From Ureibacillus manganicus DSM 26584 (GTDB taxonomy: Bacteria; Bacillota; Bacilli; Bacillales_A; Planococcaceae): a stretch of DNA of 64,000 nucleotides. Positions 26,560 through 34,959 of this stretch are shown here, piece by piece. The notes beneath the pieces are model-generated. The model searched no databases and was not told the DNA's origin. It saw only the letters and a list, made by a program, of their open reading frames with translations. A program made the position numbers and the translations under genes. Every line of letters starts with the position of its first letter. Position 1 is the stretch's first letter. Location of the stretch: NCBI RefSeq assembly GCF_000772945.1, contig NZ_JPVN01000019.1, positions 1-64,000 on the forward strand. The letters run 5' to 3'.

Positions 26560-26588
26560 ATAATATACTATTTTAAATATTCAGTCAA
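26560..26588 (-). promoter_or_regulatory. Sigma-A promoter of the lysS T-box transcript
   Basis: TTGACT (26588-26583), 17-bp spacer, TATTAT (26565-26560) on the minus strand. A start near 26553 lies just ahead of stem I. A second TATAAT occurs at 26540-26535 without a good -35. Confidence 0.7.
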
Positions 26589-26621
26589 ATAATTTTTCCA
26601 ATAATTTTTAAACAGCGAACG

Positions 26622-27086
26622 TTAACTATTCACGTTTGCATCAGGAAACTTGTCCGCTACAAGATTTAAGATCACGTTATACTCTAGGAGTGCTTTTAAA
26701 CCACAAAGAACAATCGTATATCCACCTGTTGAATCAATCACCTGTTGAACGATTTCATCCGAACTACCTTTATATCCGGTATTCATAATTGATACAAATG
26801 TTCCTTCAGCTCGAGGTGTAAAAATCCACTCTGCAGTCGTATCATCATCAAATTTGATAAGTATTCTTTTGTTTTGTTCTACTTCTAGTACATCTAATTC
26901 TGCGGAAACAACATACATCTCCCAATCCCAAAGAATTCGTTTTCCCACTTCTAAATTCCCACTACTTCTAGTAAACCAAAATTTTGTTGTGATAGAGGGG
27001 TTAATAAAAGCCTTGAACACTTCTTCTACAGGCTTTCTAATTAGCATTTCTACTTTTGCAGTTGCAATTCTATTTGTTAATGTCAT
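26622..27086 (-). CDS. SRPBCC (AHSA1-like) family protein
   Basis: A 154-residue helix-grip protein with KVEMLIRKPVEEVFKAFINP, then TKFWFTRSSGNLEVGKRILW and FTPRAEGTFVSIMNTGYKG, and a C-terminal helix GGYTIVLCGLKALLEY. Function unknown. It lies 18 bases after the VOC gene, so the two form an operon. The pairing of AHSA1-like and VOC genes suggests action on one small molecule, but this is inference. Confidence 0.85.
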   Translation of the reverse strand: MTLTNRIATAKVEMLIRKPVEEVFKAFINPSITTKFWFTRSSGNLEVGKRILWDWEMYVVSAELDVLEVEQNKRILIKFDDDTTAEWIFTPRAEGTFVSIMNTGYKGSSDEIVQQVIDSTGGYTIVLCGLKALLEYNVILNLVADKFPDANVNS

Positions 27087-27104
27087 TTATATTCTCCTAT
27101 CGCA

Positions 27105-27503
27105 TTAATTTTTAGGATTATTTTGTTGTGCGATTTGAATTAGATTGCCACATGTGTCGTTGAAAATAGCGATTGTGACTTGACCAACATCTGTAGGCTT
27201 CATTTTAAATTGCACTCCTAAATTTGTTAGTCTTTCATATTCTTCATTAATATTTTCTACACCAAACATTGTTACTGGAATACCATCTGTAAATAGCTTT
27301 TTTTGATATTCTTTTGCTGCTGGATGATTGTTTGGTTCAAGTATTAGTTCAGTACCGTCTTGATCTTCTGGGGAAACAAGTGCAATCCATCGATATTCTC
27401 CAGCTGGTACGTCATGTTTTAATTGAAATTCAAGTTTTTTTGTATAAAACTCTAATGCCTTGTCCTGATCTTCAACAAAAATACTAGTTACTATGATTTT
27501 CAA
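27105..27503 (-). CDS. VOC family protein
   Basis: A 132-residue glyoxalase-fold protein (SIFVEDQDKALEFYTKKLEF, then PVTMFGVENINEEYERLTNLG and FNDTCGNLIQIAQQ). Its Glu/His ligand pattern differs from glyoxalase I and the ligand is unknown. Translation starts at TTG (27503) with GGGGAG 8 bases upstream. A (TAAA)8 microsatellite lies 24-56 bases upstream, in the probable promoter or leader. Confidence 0.85.
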   Translation of the reverse strand: MKIIVTSIFVEDQDKALEFYTKKLEFQLKHDVPAGEYRWIALVSPEDQDGTELILEPNNHPAAKEYQKKLFTDGIPVTMFGVENINEEYERLTNLGVQFKMKPTDVGQVTIAIFNDTCGNLIQIAQQNNPKN

Positions 27504-27525
27504 AATAGATCTCCCCTTAAAATAA

Positions 27526-27559
<34 letters not shown>

Positions 27560-27677
27560 TATTAACTAAGCGATTTACTACTAATACGATTTCATTTCGT
27601 TTACTCCATTAATTATAATTATTCTTCCAATAATTTACCTCTTTTTATTCTCACGTTTCCTGACTCTAAAATAAATA

Positions 27678-27704
27678 GAGCATTCATCTAATATGTGAAT
27701 GCTC
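27678..27704 (-). terminator. Terminator hairpin
   Basis: GAGCATTCA (27678-27686) pairs with TGAATGCTC (27696-27704), a 9-bp perfect stem with a 9-base loop. It lies just downstream of the lipoprotein gene; the T-run on the minus strand (CTATTTATTTTAG) is only moderate. Confidence 0.7.
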
Positions 27705-27716
27705 TCAAATCGTTAA

Positions 27717-29093
27717 TCAATATAATTCTTTATCAATTGATCTTTCAAGAATTTCTAAGTACTGAGCAAGTTCTTTTGCTACTTTCATCTTCTCTGAGTC
27801 ATCGTTCTCATATGCTGCAACTGCATCTTGATATCGCTTTATCGTAAAGCGGGATAGTTCACCTTTGACAACTCTCTCTATTTCAAACAAAAGGTAACGA
27901 TGTGGATCACTAAGGTCTAATGATGAATACATGGATTGTATAAAAATATATTCTCCATCAGAATTTGTAGTTACTGCTTGCCAAGTGTGTTCTGAAAGAA
28001 ACGGTAAATCAGACTGAGGTTCCATTGGTTCAAGCGGCTCAGGCATCTGTAGGGCTAGCTCATCTAAATCAGCTGTTGAAATTCCTATAAGTTCTTGATA
28101 TGCCGTCTCGGCATTGCCACTTGGATAAGCCCCGTCTTCAGTTAAACCAATTCCTTTATTAAATACATCTTGATGCAGCATTTCGTATTCTTTATTAACA
28201 AGTAAGTAGTACTCGATATAATCTTCTGCTGTAATTCCAAGAGTGTCATACATCTTTTCTAGATAAGCCTTATAGTCTGGATTTTGAAGGTCATATTGAA
28301 AAGCAGATATTACTCGTTCGCGAAACTTATTACGTGTTTCATCATCCCACCCATAATCATGCTGCTCTAAATGATGGAATAAAGCATACTTTCGTATCGT
28401 TTCAGTTAAGCCGAAAAATTCTACAGCTTCTTTCGAATACATAAATTGATTGCGATAAAACATTTCATATTTTGTAATTTCTAATGTGCGATCATCAAAT
28501 TTACGGAAATTTTTTGTATCATTTTGTTCATACTTCGCTAATTCCTCAGGGTTTGCATAGTCCTGATGAAAGAAACGAACATTAGTAATCTTCCATTCAC
28601 CATTATCATCTTCTACATATAATCGTACTTCATCTGTATAAGGAGTTACTTGATCACCTATAATTTCATTTATTTCGACTTCAAATCTGTAATCCCAATA
28701 CCCATCCTTTTCAACTTTTGAAAGTTGTTTCAGTGATTGTAGCTTATAATCTGCTTTTTTGACCATTGTAACTTTTGGTAAAAAGATAAAATCTCCATTT
28801 GCTAAGGAAACTGTAAATGCTTTTTCAGTAAAATATGGTGCAAAAGTTTTTGGGTACATTTCTCCTAACTCCGGAGCATCTGGTGAATCTGTTTTTCCTA
28901 CTACTTCCCCTTTTAGTTGTCGATCCATATCTTCATATAGTTTTGAGGTTTCTTCATACTGCACGTTGTACAAAGTATGTAAAAATGATTCTACTAACTC
29001 AACTCTTTTATCTTCAGGATCATTTACTTCAGAACATCCGAAACAAAGGAAGACTACTAATAGTATCAAGCCAAACCTCTTAAACTCCTTCAT
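27717..29093 (-). CDS. Large lipoprotein of unknown function
   Basis: A 458-residue secreted lipoprotein. It begins MKEFKRFGLILLVVFLCFGC with lipobox CFGC. The mature part starts with a helical domain (KRVELVESFLHTLYNVQYEE) and then alternates strands and helices, with many Tyr and acidic residues. No catalytic motif is obvious. ATG 29093 follows AGGGGTGG by 5 bases and is preferred over an in-frame GTG at 29102. It is a single-gene unit. Confidence 0.72.
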   Translation of the reverse strand: MKEFKRFGLILLVVFLCFGCSEVNDPEDKRVELVESFLHTLYNVQYEETSKLYEDMDRQLKGEVVGKTDSPDAPELGEMYPKTFAPYFTEKAFTVSLANGDFIFLPKVTMVKKADYKLQSLKQLSKVEKDGYWDYRFEVEINEIIGDQVTPYTDEVRLYVEDDNGEWKITNVRFFHQDYANPEELAKYEQNDTKNFRKFDDRTLEITKYEMFYRNQFMYSKEAVEFFGLTETIRKYALFHHLEQHDYGWDDETRNKFRERVISAFQYDLQNPDYKAYLEKMYDTLGITAEDYIEYYLLVNKEYEMLHQDVFNKGIGLTEDGAYPSGNAETAYQELIGISTADLDELALQMPEPLEPMEPQSDLPFLSEHTWQAVTTNSDGEYIFIQSMYSSLDLSDPHRYLLFEIERVVKGELSRFTIKRYQDAVAAYENDDSEKMKVAKELAQYLEILERSIDKELY

Positions 29094-29205
29094 AAATACC
29101 ACCCCTTTTTTTTGGATATAATGTATTTACGTAACAATTTTGTAAAAGTTCCAATTTTTAAACAATTTAAATTATTGTAGAAATATAAAATCCGAATTCC
29201 TAGAA

Positions 29206-29243
29206 AAAAAGAAGAACAAACACTAAAAGCTAAGTGTTGTTCT
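29206..29243 (-). terminator. Rho-independent terminator
   Basis: AGAACAAACACT (29213-29224) pairs with AGTGTTGTTCT (29233-29243) with one bulge; seven A upstream give the T-run on the minus strand. It ends the SLC13 gene. Confidence 0.85.
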
Positions 29244-29258
29244 CCTTTATTAACTAAT

Positions 29259-30914
29259 TTATTGTTTAAATATTTCTGGCACTGTGTGTAAATCGATTCC
29301 CCAGAAAAGAGGAAGTAAAAAATAGATTGATATTGTGATTAGAATTATACCAAACACATTCAGCGCAAAACCGGCTCTCATCATATCTGTGATTTTTAAA
29401 TAACCAGAACCGAAAACAGCGGCATTCGGCGGTGTTGCAACTGGTAACATGAACGCACATGATGCAGCAACACCAGCAGCAATCATTAAGGCATACGGAT
29501 GGATACCAAGCGCTACTGCTAGTGATGCCATAATTGGGTACATCATAGAAGCAGTTGCAGTGTTTGATGTAACTTCTGTTAAGGCTAAAACTAGTGCAGC
29601 TACAAGGAAGATCATTACGAGTACGCTTACACCTTCAAGACCCATAAGTTGTGAACCTACCCATACGGATAAACCCGTACTTACGAATCCAGCAGCAATT
29701 GCAAGTCCGCCACCGAATAATAGAAGGATTCCCCACGGAAGTTTCACAGCTGTGTTCCAATCCATTAAACGGTCACCTTTTCGATTTACAGAAGGAATGA
29801 TAAATAGAATAACTGCAAAAAGTACTGCAATAAGACCATCACTTAACCCCGGGATAAATTTACTTAGGAAGAATGAGCGTGTAATCCATGCAAATGCTGC
29901 TAATATAAATACTGCAAAAACAAGCTTTTCTTCTGTCGATGCACTTCCTAATTTCGCTTTTTCTCGATCGATTACTTGACGTCCACCTGGTAACGTTTTC
30001 AATTTCGAAGGATACGCAATCTTAACTAGATAAAACCATGTGATAAAGATAAATACCCAAGCAAAAGGTACCCCAAATAACATCCATCCAGCAAATGATA
30101 ATTCAATATCATACATTTTGCTAATAGCACCTGCAAGGAGTGTATTCGGTGGTGTACCGATTAATGTTCCAATTCCTCCAAGGGAAGCAGAATAAGCAAT
30201 CCCTAGCATCAATGCTTTACCAAACGCGAAGTTTTGTGGTGATGTATCAATACTTGAGTCCTCATTTTTTAATGCATCTGCAACTTGTTTAATAATAGCT
30301 AGTCCAATTGGAATCATCATCATAGCAGTAGCACTATTTGAAATCCACATAGATAGAAAACCTGTAGCGATCATAAATCCTAGTACAATTCGGTCCATAT
30401 TTGTACCGACTGCTGAGATGATCGACATCGCGATACGGCGGTGTAAATTCCATTTTTCCATTGCAAGTGCAATAATAAATCCACCCATAAATAAGAAAAT
30501 TGTTTCGTCACCATATGAAGATGCCGCAGTTTTCATATCCAAACTACCTGTTAATGGAAACAGTACAAGTGGCAATAAGGAAGTAGCTGGAATTGGAATT
30601 GCTTCTGTAATCCACCAAGTAGCAATCCAAATCGTACTTGCTAATACGCCCTTTGCTTCAGGTGTAAGACCTTCTGGATTAAAGAAAATTAATGTTAAAG
30701 CAAATAATACTGGTCCTAAAATGAGTCCGATTAATTGCGCTTTTGTATAGCTACGCTTGTAATCTCCTCCACCATCACTACTCGTATTTTCTGCAACTTG
30801 CTTTTCGTTACTTTTTGTTACGATTTTAGAAGTATTCGGACTAATGAAAAAACGGAACAGGTCTTTAACTTGATCATGCATTCCCCATAGTCGGTTCCAA
30901 GTAGATGAAAACAT
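29259..30914 (-). CDS. SLC13/DASS family anion transporter
   Basis: A 551-residue sodium-coupled carrier with about 12 helices plus a soluble N-terminal 60 residues. The two signature motifs are SNSATAMMMIPIGLAII and SNTATASMMYPIMASL, which form the Na+ and carboxylate sites; similar proteins take up succinate, malate or fumarate. The sequence LGGIGTLIGTPPN adds support. I prefer ATG 30914, with AAGGGGG upstream, over the ATG 14 codons earlier. A palindrome and a promoter lie upstream. Confidence 0.9.
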   Translation of the reverse strand: MFSSTWNRLWGMHDQVKDLFRFFISPNTSKIVTKSNEKQVAENTSSDGGGDYKRSYTKAQLIGLILGPVLFALTLIFFNPEGLTPEAKGVLASTIWIATWWITEAIPIPATSLLPLVLFPLTGSLDMKTAASSYGDETIFLFMGGFIIALAMEKWNLHRRIAMSIISAVGTNMDRIVLGFMIATGFLSMWISNSATAMMMIPIGLAIIKQVADALKNEDSSIDTSPQNFAFGKALMLGIAYSASLGGIGTLIGTPPNTLLAGAISKMYDIELSFAGWMLFGVPFAWVFIFITWFYLVKIAYPSKLKTLPGGRQVIDREKAKLGSASTEEKLVFAVFILAAFAWITRSFFLSKFIPGLSDGLIAVLFAVILFIIPSVNRKGDRLMDWNTAVKLPWGILLLFGGGLAIAAGFVSTGLSVWVGSQLMGLEGVSVLVMIFLVAALVLALTEVTSNTATASMMYPIMASLAVALGIHPYALMIAAGVAASCAFMLPVATPPNAAVFGSGYLKITDMMRAGFALNVFGIILITISIYFLLPLFWGIDLHTVPEIFKQ

Positions 30915-30953
30915 AGATGTCCCCCTTACAATAATGTGTATTGTTTTGTCGAA

Positions 30954-30971
30954 CATTGTTATATAACAATG
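30954..30971. promoter_or_regulatory. 18-bp perfect palindrome before the SLC13 gene
   Basis: CATTGTTATATAACAATG lies 40-57 bases upstream of the start codon. A perfect palindrome of this size is typical of a dimeric repressor or activator site. The cognate regulator is not adjacent. Confidence 0.6.
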
Positions 30972-31047
30972 ATATTTCTAATTTTCGGTGAATTCTTTCA
31001 AAAAGACAATGGGTTCCTAAATATTCAGAAAAGAAGGAAAAGTGATT

Positions 31048-31077
31048 ATTGTACTATAACAGTTGAGTCATTTTCAA
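31048..31077 (-). promoter_or_regulatory. Likely promoter of the SLC13 gene
   Basis: TTGAAA (31077-31072), 18-bp spacer, TACAAT (31053-31048). A start near 31041 gives a leader of about 125 bases that includes the 18-bp palindrome. The rest of 30915-31301 shows nothing recognisable. Confidence 0.5.
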
Positions 31078-31307
31078 TAAATGTATAAATTATATTATAA
31101 TATTATTCCTATTGTAATAACCTATTCATATCAGCAGTATGACATATTTTAAGATTTTAATAGTATAGTGTGTTCCTTAAAATCAAATAGTATTAATTAT
31201 TGAGTTTTAATAGACAAATATTTAGTTTTTAATAATTTCCGAATTTTATGAATATAGTTGCACGCTCATTGACACAAAAATATTTAATATATTAGAAGTG
31301 CAAAATA

Positions 31308-31347
31308 GACCTCCCCCTACAAATAATGCTATTCGTAGGGGGAGGTT
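31308..31347 (-). terminator. Strong hairpin terminator
   Basis: ACCTCCCCCTAC (31309-31320) pairs perfectly with GTAGGGGGAGGT (31335-31346), extended by AATA/TATT. TCTATTTTG follows on the minus strand. It lies 24 bases downstream of the 57-residue membrane protein gene. Confidence 0.8.
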
Positions 31348-31370
31348 AATCACCTTATAATTCTATTTAT

Positions 31371-31544
31371 CTACTCATTTTTTCTTGTAACCGAATGTAA
31401 ATTGTTTAATTTTTCTATTATATTATTTAATTGGTCTACAATACAAAGCAATAAACCTCCAATAATACCAATTAAAATTCCAAATTGGCCACCAAGTAGA
31501 AAGCCTGGTATAGCTCCTATAATCAAATAAAGAATTAATTGCAT
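31371..31544 (-). CDS. 57-residue membrane protein
   Basis: ATG at 31544, preceded by GGAGG (in ATTGGAGGTATAAG), opens a 57-codon frame ending with TAG at 31371. The product is MQLILYLIIGAIPGFLLGGQ, then a glycine/isoleucine-rich segment FGILIGIIGGLLLCIV, and a hydrophilic amphipathic tail (DQLNNIIEKLNNLH). It has one or two membrane helices with GxxxG-like packing and is followed by a strong terminator. This supports a real gene despite its size. No homology can be claimed; a type I toxin-like or small envelope protein is possible. Confidence 0.65.
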   Translation of the reverse strand: MQLILYLIIGAIPGFLLGGQFGILIGIIGGLLLCIVDQLNNIIEKLNNLHSVTRKNE

Positions 31545-31627
31545 CTTATACCTCCAATATTTGAAATCTCAAAAAAGTACCCGTAAGTTCAAAAAACTCA
31601 TCTTATTATATAACAGCTAACATATGG

Positions 31628-31849
31628 CTAGTTTTTTTTCTTCTGATGCATTCGGTTTAAAAAATAAGCTAAACCTAAAAATATGATTGCAGTTAAAGTC
31701 ACTTTAACTAAAGATAGCTCTTCCATTAGCGGTGTGTGCGTTGATCTATTTGAAGTGAAAATTGACCACCAGCTTATATCATCATATTTATGGGATAACT
31801 GAATCCAACAAAAGTAAAATACTGCTACTAAAATCCAATATAGCTTCAT
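31628..31849 (-). CDS. Small two-helix membrane protein
   Basis: A 73-residue protein with a hydrophobic N-terminus (LYWILVAVFYFCWIQL), a polar loop of about 25 residues with WWSIFTSNRSTHTP, a second helix (VTLTAIIFLGLAYFL) and a basic tail (HQKKKN). Unknown family. GGGGAAG precedes the ATG. It and the genes at 31371, 32050 and 32781 form a run of small membrane proteins. Confidence 0.55.
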   Translation of the reverse strand: MKLYWILVAVFYFCWIQLSHKYDDISWWSIFTSNRSTHTPLMEELSLVKVTLTAIIFLGLAYFLNRMHQKKKN

Positions 31850-31999
31850 ATACTTCCCCTTTCACCCTATAAACGACTACTTATTGATGGACTTAATAAT
31901 AGCTGCACTTACTTTTAAGTTAGTCGTTTTTCATTTCCATATGTTACAAAAGATATTTAGAGCGTGACAAAGCATATTTGTGTATTTAACGTTTCTATA

Positions 32000-32039
32000 A
32001 AAAAAAGCGTATTATCCTTTTAGTGAGGATTATAACGCT
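32000..32039 (-). terminator. Terminator, AGCGTTAATCC-type
   Basis: AGCGTATTATCC (32006-32017) pairs with GGATTATAACGCT (32027-32039) with a small bulge; T-run on the minus strand. It lies 10 bases after the stop of the gene at 32050. Confidence 0.85.
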
Positions 32040-32049
32040 GAATGTATGT

Positions 32050-32475
32050 TTATTTTTCTAAAATCATATAATCTTTCGTTTTGTATATAGGTACATCGTT
32101 TAGTTTTGCGAAATTTAATAAATCGATAAATAACTGATCAGGAGTGAAATTTGATAGACGTATATTAAATCCTTTTTTCACTTGAATAACAACTGATTTG
32201 GTTTGCCAGCCAATTCTTGTGAATTTCAACTGTTTGAGGTCATTTGGACCCCATGTTTTTTTGTAAAATGTTCTTCCCATTAGGGAAACTTTATAGTGTA
32301 TAGTTCTCTCATCAATCTTTACTTCAAAAGTAAGAAAAAGACATAGAATGAGGAATATCGAAAATATAATTTGGAAATATAGAAGACCTAAATTTTTTAT
32401 GGGAAAAATAGTTGCTACTTGAAGAAATAATAGAAATCCGCATATACCTTTTTGTGTTGTTGCAGTATATACCAA
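32050..32475 (-). CDS. Small membrane protein with a soluble C-terminal domain
   Basis: A 141-residue protein. Two hydrophobic segments at about 10-27 and 29-50 are followed by a 90-residue strand-rich domain (FEVKIDERTIHYKVSLMGRTF, then a C-terminal helix DLLNFAKLN) that resembles bacterial PH-like domains. Translation starts with TTG, supported by GGAGGAGGGA 6 bases upstream. Function unknown. Confidence 0.6.
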   Translation of the reverse strand: MVYTATTQKGICGFLLFLQVATIFPIKNLGLLYFQIIFSIFLILCLFLTFEVKIDERTIHYKVSLMGRTFYKKTWGPNDLKQLKFTRIGWQTKSVVIQVKKGFNIRLSNFTPDQLFIDLLNFAKLNDVPIYKTKDYMILEK

Positions 32476-32724
32476 CTCGATTCCCTCCTCCTCTAGTGCT
32501 AATTTTTTAGCATAAATAAATAACTTTTTTTGTTGAGATCCTTCTCATGGACAGTTCAGACGATTTTTCTTACGCTTTGTCCATTAGACCCCTTCCCAAG
32601 AACACATCTCTTACTAACTCTCATGGGTTCTGCAATTATTCAAAATATGAAATAAAGAGCACGCTGCCGATCACTATATTTCTTATCATTATATACGGTA
32701 ATTATTGGATTAAGTTCCTAAATC

Positions 32725-32758
32725 CAACAAAAAGGGCGTAATCCAAATGAATTACACA
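32725..32758 (-). terminator. Terminator hairpin
   Basis: On the minus strand GTGTAAT pairs with ATTACGC around TCATTTGG, followed by CCTTTTTG. It lies after the small coiled-coil protein gene. The core (GGATTACGC) is again like the AGCGTTAATCC family. Confidence 0.65.
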
Positions 32759-32780
32759 CTTCGTGAAGGATTAATCTTAT

Positions 32781-32981
32781 TTAAACTTTCCTATCAATAA
32801 TCTGTTGATCTTCTTTAATATTTTCCAAGGATTTAATTTGCTTTCTTAATTCCACCATTTCTTTTTTCATTTTGTTAATCGACTTTGAGTTCTCTATACT
32901 TTTCGTAACGGCTACCCTAATAACTATGTAAAATGCAATTAAATAAATAAGGCTTATGAAAACTAAAAGTTTATAGTCCAT
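32781..32981 (-). CDS. Small membrane-anchored coiled-coil protein
   Basis: A 66-residue protein with one N-terminal membrane helix (LLVFISLIYLIAFYIVIRVAV) and a charged helical tail (SINKMKKEMVELRKQIKSLE) with heptad spacing, so likely a dimeric coiled coil facing the cytoplasm. AAAGGAG precedes the ATG. Function unknown; such proteins often scaffold others at the membrane. Confidence 0.6.
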   Translation of the reverse strand: MDYKLLVFISLIYLIAFYIVIRVAVTKSIENSKSINKMKKEMVELRKQIKSLENIKEDQQIIDRKV

Positions 32982-33033
32982 TTACTAACTCCTTTTAAAT
33001 CTATAATTTTATCAAACCAATTTTCTGAACGTG

Positions 33034-33681
33034 TTACAAATTATTCAATTGAAATAAATCCTTTACTTCATGAGCAAAGAATGTAGGTTCTTCCTTTAAC
33101 AGCCGCTCTTTGGAATGACTTCCCCAATTCACTGCTACCGTTTTACATCCCGCAGATTTTCCCATTTGAAGATCATAAATAGCGTCACCAACCATTGCAC
33201 ATTCAAATACGTCTAATGAATAACGTTCTACAATTTTGAAGATACCGTCAGGATGTGGTTTATAATGTTCTACCTGGTCGGAACCAATCCAATCAGTGAA
33301 GAAGTGATCTAGTTTAAGCTTTTGCAAATTTCTATGTAAAACATCCGTTTTTTTACTAGATACAACAAAAAGCAACAAACCTTCTTGTATCAATGCATTT
33401 AACACTTCATCTATTTGCTGAAAAGCAGTAATCGTTTGCTCCTCATAAATTTTATAGGCTTGACGAAAACAATGTAACAACTCGTTAAATTGATGATCAT
33501 CTAATGTATGTTTTGTCATTTCATGAAACGATTGTTCAATGGGAATCCCCATATAATAATTTACTATATCCTTTGGCGGAATGGACAAATTACATTCTTT
33601 AAATGCTTTTTGTGTAGCCAATATTCCGCATTCACCCGAATCTGCTAACGTCCCATCAAAATCAAAAATAATTGCTTTCAT
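33034..33681 (-). CDS. HAD family hydrolase (phosphoglycolate phosphatase-like)
   Basis: A 215-residue HAD phosphatase. Motif I is FDFDGTLADSG with both Asp, motif II is the Ser of VVSSKK, motif III Lys in the HYKPHPDGI region, and motif IV is MVGDAIYDLQMGKSAGC. A helical cap of about 70 residues (subclass I) lies between motifs I and II. The substrate is uncertain. It is 12 bases downstream of the Crp-like regulator, so the two are cotranscribed. Confidence 0.88.
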   Translation of the reverse strand: MKAIIFDFDGTLADSGECGILATQKAFKECNLSIPPKDIVNYYMGIPIEQSFHEMTKHTLDDHQFNELLHCFRQAYKIYEEQTITAFQQIDEVLNALIQEGLLLFVVSSKKTDVLHRNLQKLKLDHFFTDWIGSDQVEHYKPHPDGIFKIVERYSLDVFECAMVGDAIYDLQMGKSAGCKTVAVNWGSHSKERLLKEEPTFFAHEVKDLFQLNNL

Positions 33682-33693
33682 TTCTATTCACTC

Positions 33694-34386
33694 CTATTGC
33701 ATTTCATAAATATTTTGCTGCGCATAGCTTAATAATCTCTTTGGGTCAATAATTTCTATGTATCCTGGGATTCGCTTAATAAGCTCATCTCTTTCAAAAG
33801 ATTGGATACAACGATTTTGGTGTCTTACCGTAATACCAATAAATTCAGCAATCGTCTTTAACTCATTCTTTGGAATGAGCGCATTAATAAAAACTCCCTG
33901 CTCATCATGTGATACGGAAGCTAGATAGCTAGCGAATCTAACATCTGCTTCATGCAATAAATGAAAAGATAGATTCATTGATTTCGTATGAAATTTACGA
34001 CTAATTGATTGTAGTAAGATTTCATTAAAAACACTGTCTTCTCGCAATTTTTTTGCAGTTTCAGATGATAAAGTAGCAATATGAACAGGTGTTACTGCTT
34101 CAATGGAATGAATGGTATTAACTTGCTGTACAAGTTCGAGTTCACCGAAAATTTCAAGAGGTTTATTGAATGTAACAATCAATCTTCTCCCATCTTCAGA
34201 AGTGGAGAATATTTTCACCTTTCCCTTAACTAGCAAGGAGAGAAAAGGAATTGGAAAGCCCTGTTCATATATAAATTCTCCAGGTGAGTAGGTGCGCCAA
34301 CCAAGATTTTCTGTATCAATCGGATACTTCTCTTTTATTTGTTTCTTATACTGGTTGATTGTACTTTCATCATTCAAGATGTTCAC
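33694..34386 (-). CDS. Crp/Fnr family transcriptional regulator (YeiL-like)
   Basis: A 230-residue regulator. Residues 25-130 form a cNMP-like beta barrel (YSPGEFIYEQGFPIPFLSLL, then GELELV) and residues about 160-215 an HTH (LKTIAEFIGITVRHQNRCI). The usual Cys ligands of Fnr are absent and the cAMP-contact Arg pattern is not evident, so the signal is unknown; the layout is like YeiL. Starts at GTG with AAAGGAGG 9 bases upstream. It probably regulates the downstream HAD gene with itself. Confidence 0.8.
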   Translation of the reverse strand: MNILNDESTINQYKKQIKEKYPIDTENLGWRTYSPGEFIYEQGFPIPFLSLLVKGKVKIFSTSEDGRRLIVTFNKPLEIFGELELVQQVNTIHSIEAVTPVHIATLSSETAKKLREDSVFNEILLQSISRKFHTKSMNLSFHLLHEADVRFASYLASVSHDEQGVFINALIPKNELKTIAEFIGITVRHQNRCIQSFERDELIKRIPGYIEIIDPKRLLSYAQQNIYEMQ

Positions 34387-34450
34387 TCTATTTAACCTCC
34401 TTTCAATCTTAGTTCACCTTTATCATAACAGAAAGGACATATGTCCAAAA

Positions 34451-34488
34451 AAAAAAAATGCAACATGTACTCTGACAAACTGCATTTT
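34451..34488 (-). terminator. Terminator hairpin
   Basis: AAAATGCA (34455-34462) pairs with TGCATTTT (34481-34488), and twelve consecutive A upstream provide a T-run on the minus strand. It ends the MerR-SRPBCC unit. Confidence 0.75.
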
Positions 34489-34509
34489 AACTATCGAAAT
34501 CTTTCGTAT

Positions 34510-34959
34510 TTAATTCTCAGCTTCATTTTTTACTCGGTGTAAAAATTCTTCTACAACTTTATAATTGCTTTTCTCATTACCAAGTTTTAACATTGCTCTT
34601 CCCACAAAATTTACTCCTTTATTTGTTCCTTCATAAGTAAATTTAGTTTGAGTATTACTGTTCTGAAGTAATGTAAAGCTAAGAGTCACTTCGAAAGCTT
34701 TGCCAATCACAAAACGAATTTGCTTATGTTTTCTTTCAACAAGTTCTTCATAAGCTAAAGTTTCAACAATATAAGTTTCTACTCGCTTTCCTTCTCGATA
34801 CGTTTGCTCATGCTTTGCTCCAACCTCATGTTCCTTCTTTTCAATTAACTTATGTTCCTCTACTTTCGGCATAATTCTTTTAATATTCTTGTCACGAAAC
34901 AGATTCCATACATCTTCAATATTTTTATTGATTATAATTTCTTCTTTCCATTGAATCAC
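34510..34959 (-). CDS. SRPBCC family protein
   Basis: A 149-residue helix-grip protein: WKEEIIINKNIEDVWNLFRD, KIMP-like segment IKRIMPKVEEHKLIEKKE, and a C-terminal helix KVVEEFLHRV. It starts at GTG, overlapping the MerR stop by 4 bases (GTGA), so the two are translationally coupled. Unknown ligand; regulator plus ligand-binding protein suggests a small stress response. Confidence 0.8.
   Translation of the reverse strand: MIQWKEEIIINKNIEDVWNLFRDKNIKRIMPKVEEHKLIEKKEHEVGAKHEQTYREGKRVETYIVETLAYEELVERKHKQIRFVIGKAFEVTLSFTLLQNSNTQTKFTYEGTNKGVNFVGRAMLKLGNEKSNYKVVEEFLHRVKNEAEN

Noticed and set aside
29449-29979. 176-codon plus-strand frame opposite the SLC13 gene
   Set aside because: Antisense shadow of a clear membrane transporter; its own composition and start signals are poor.
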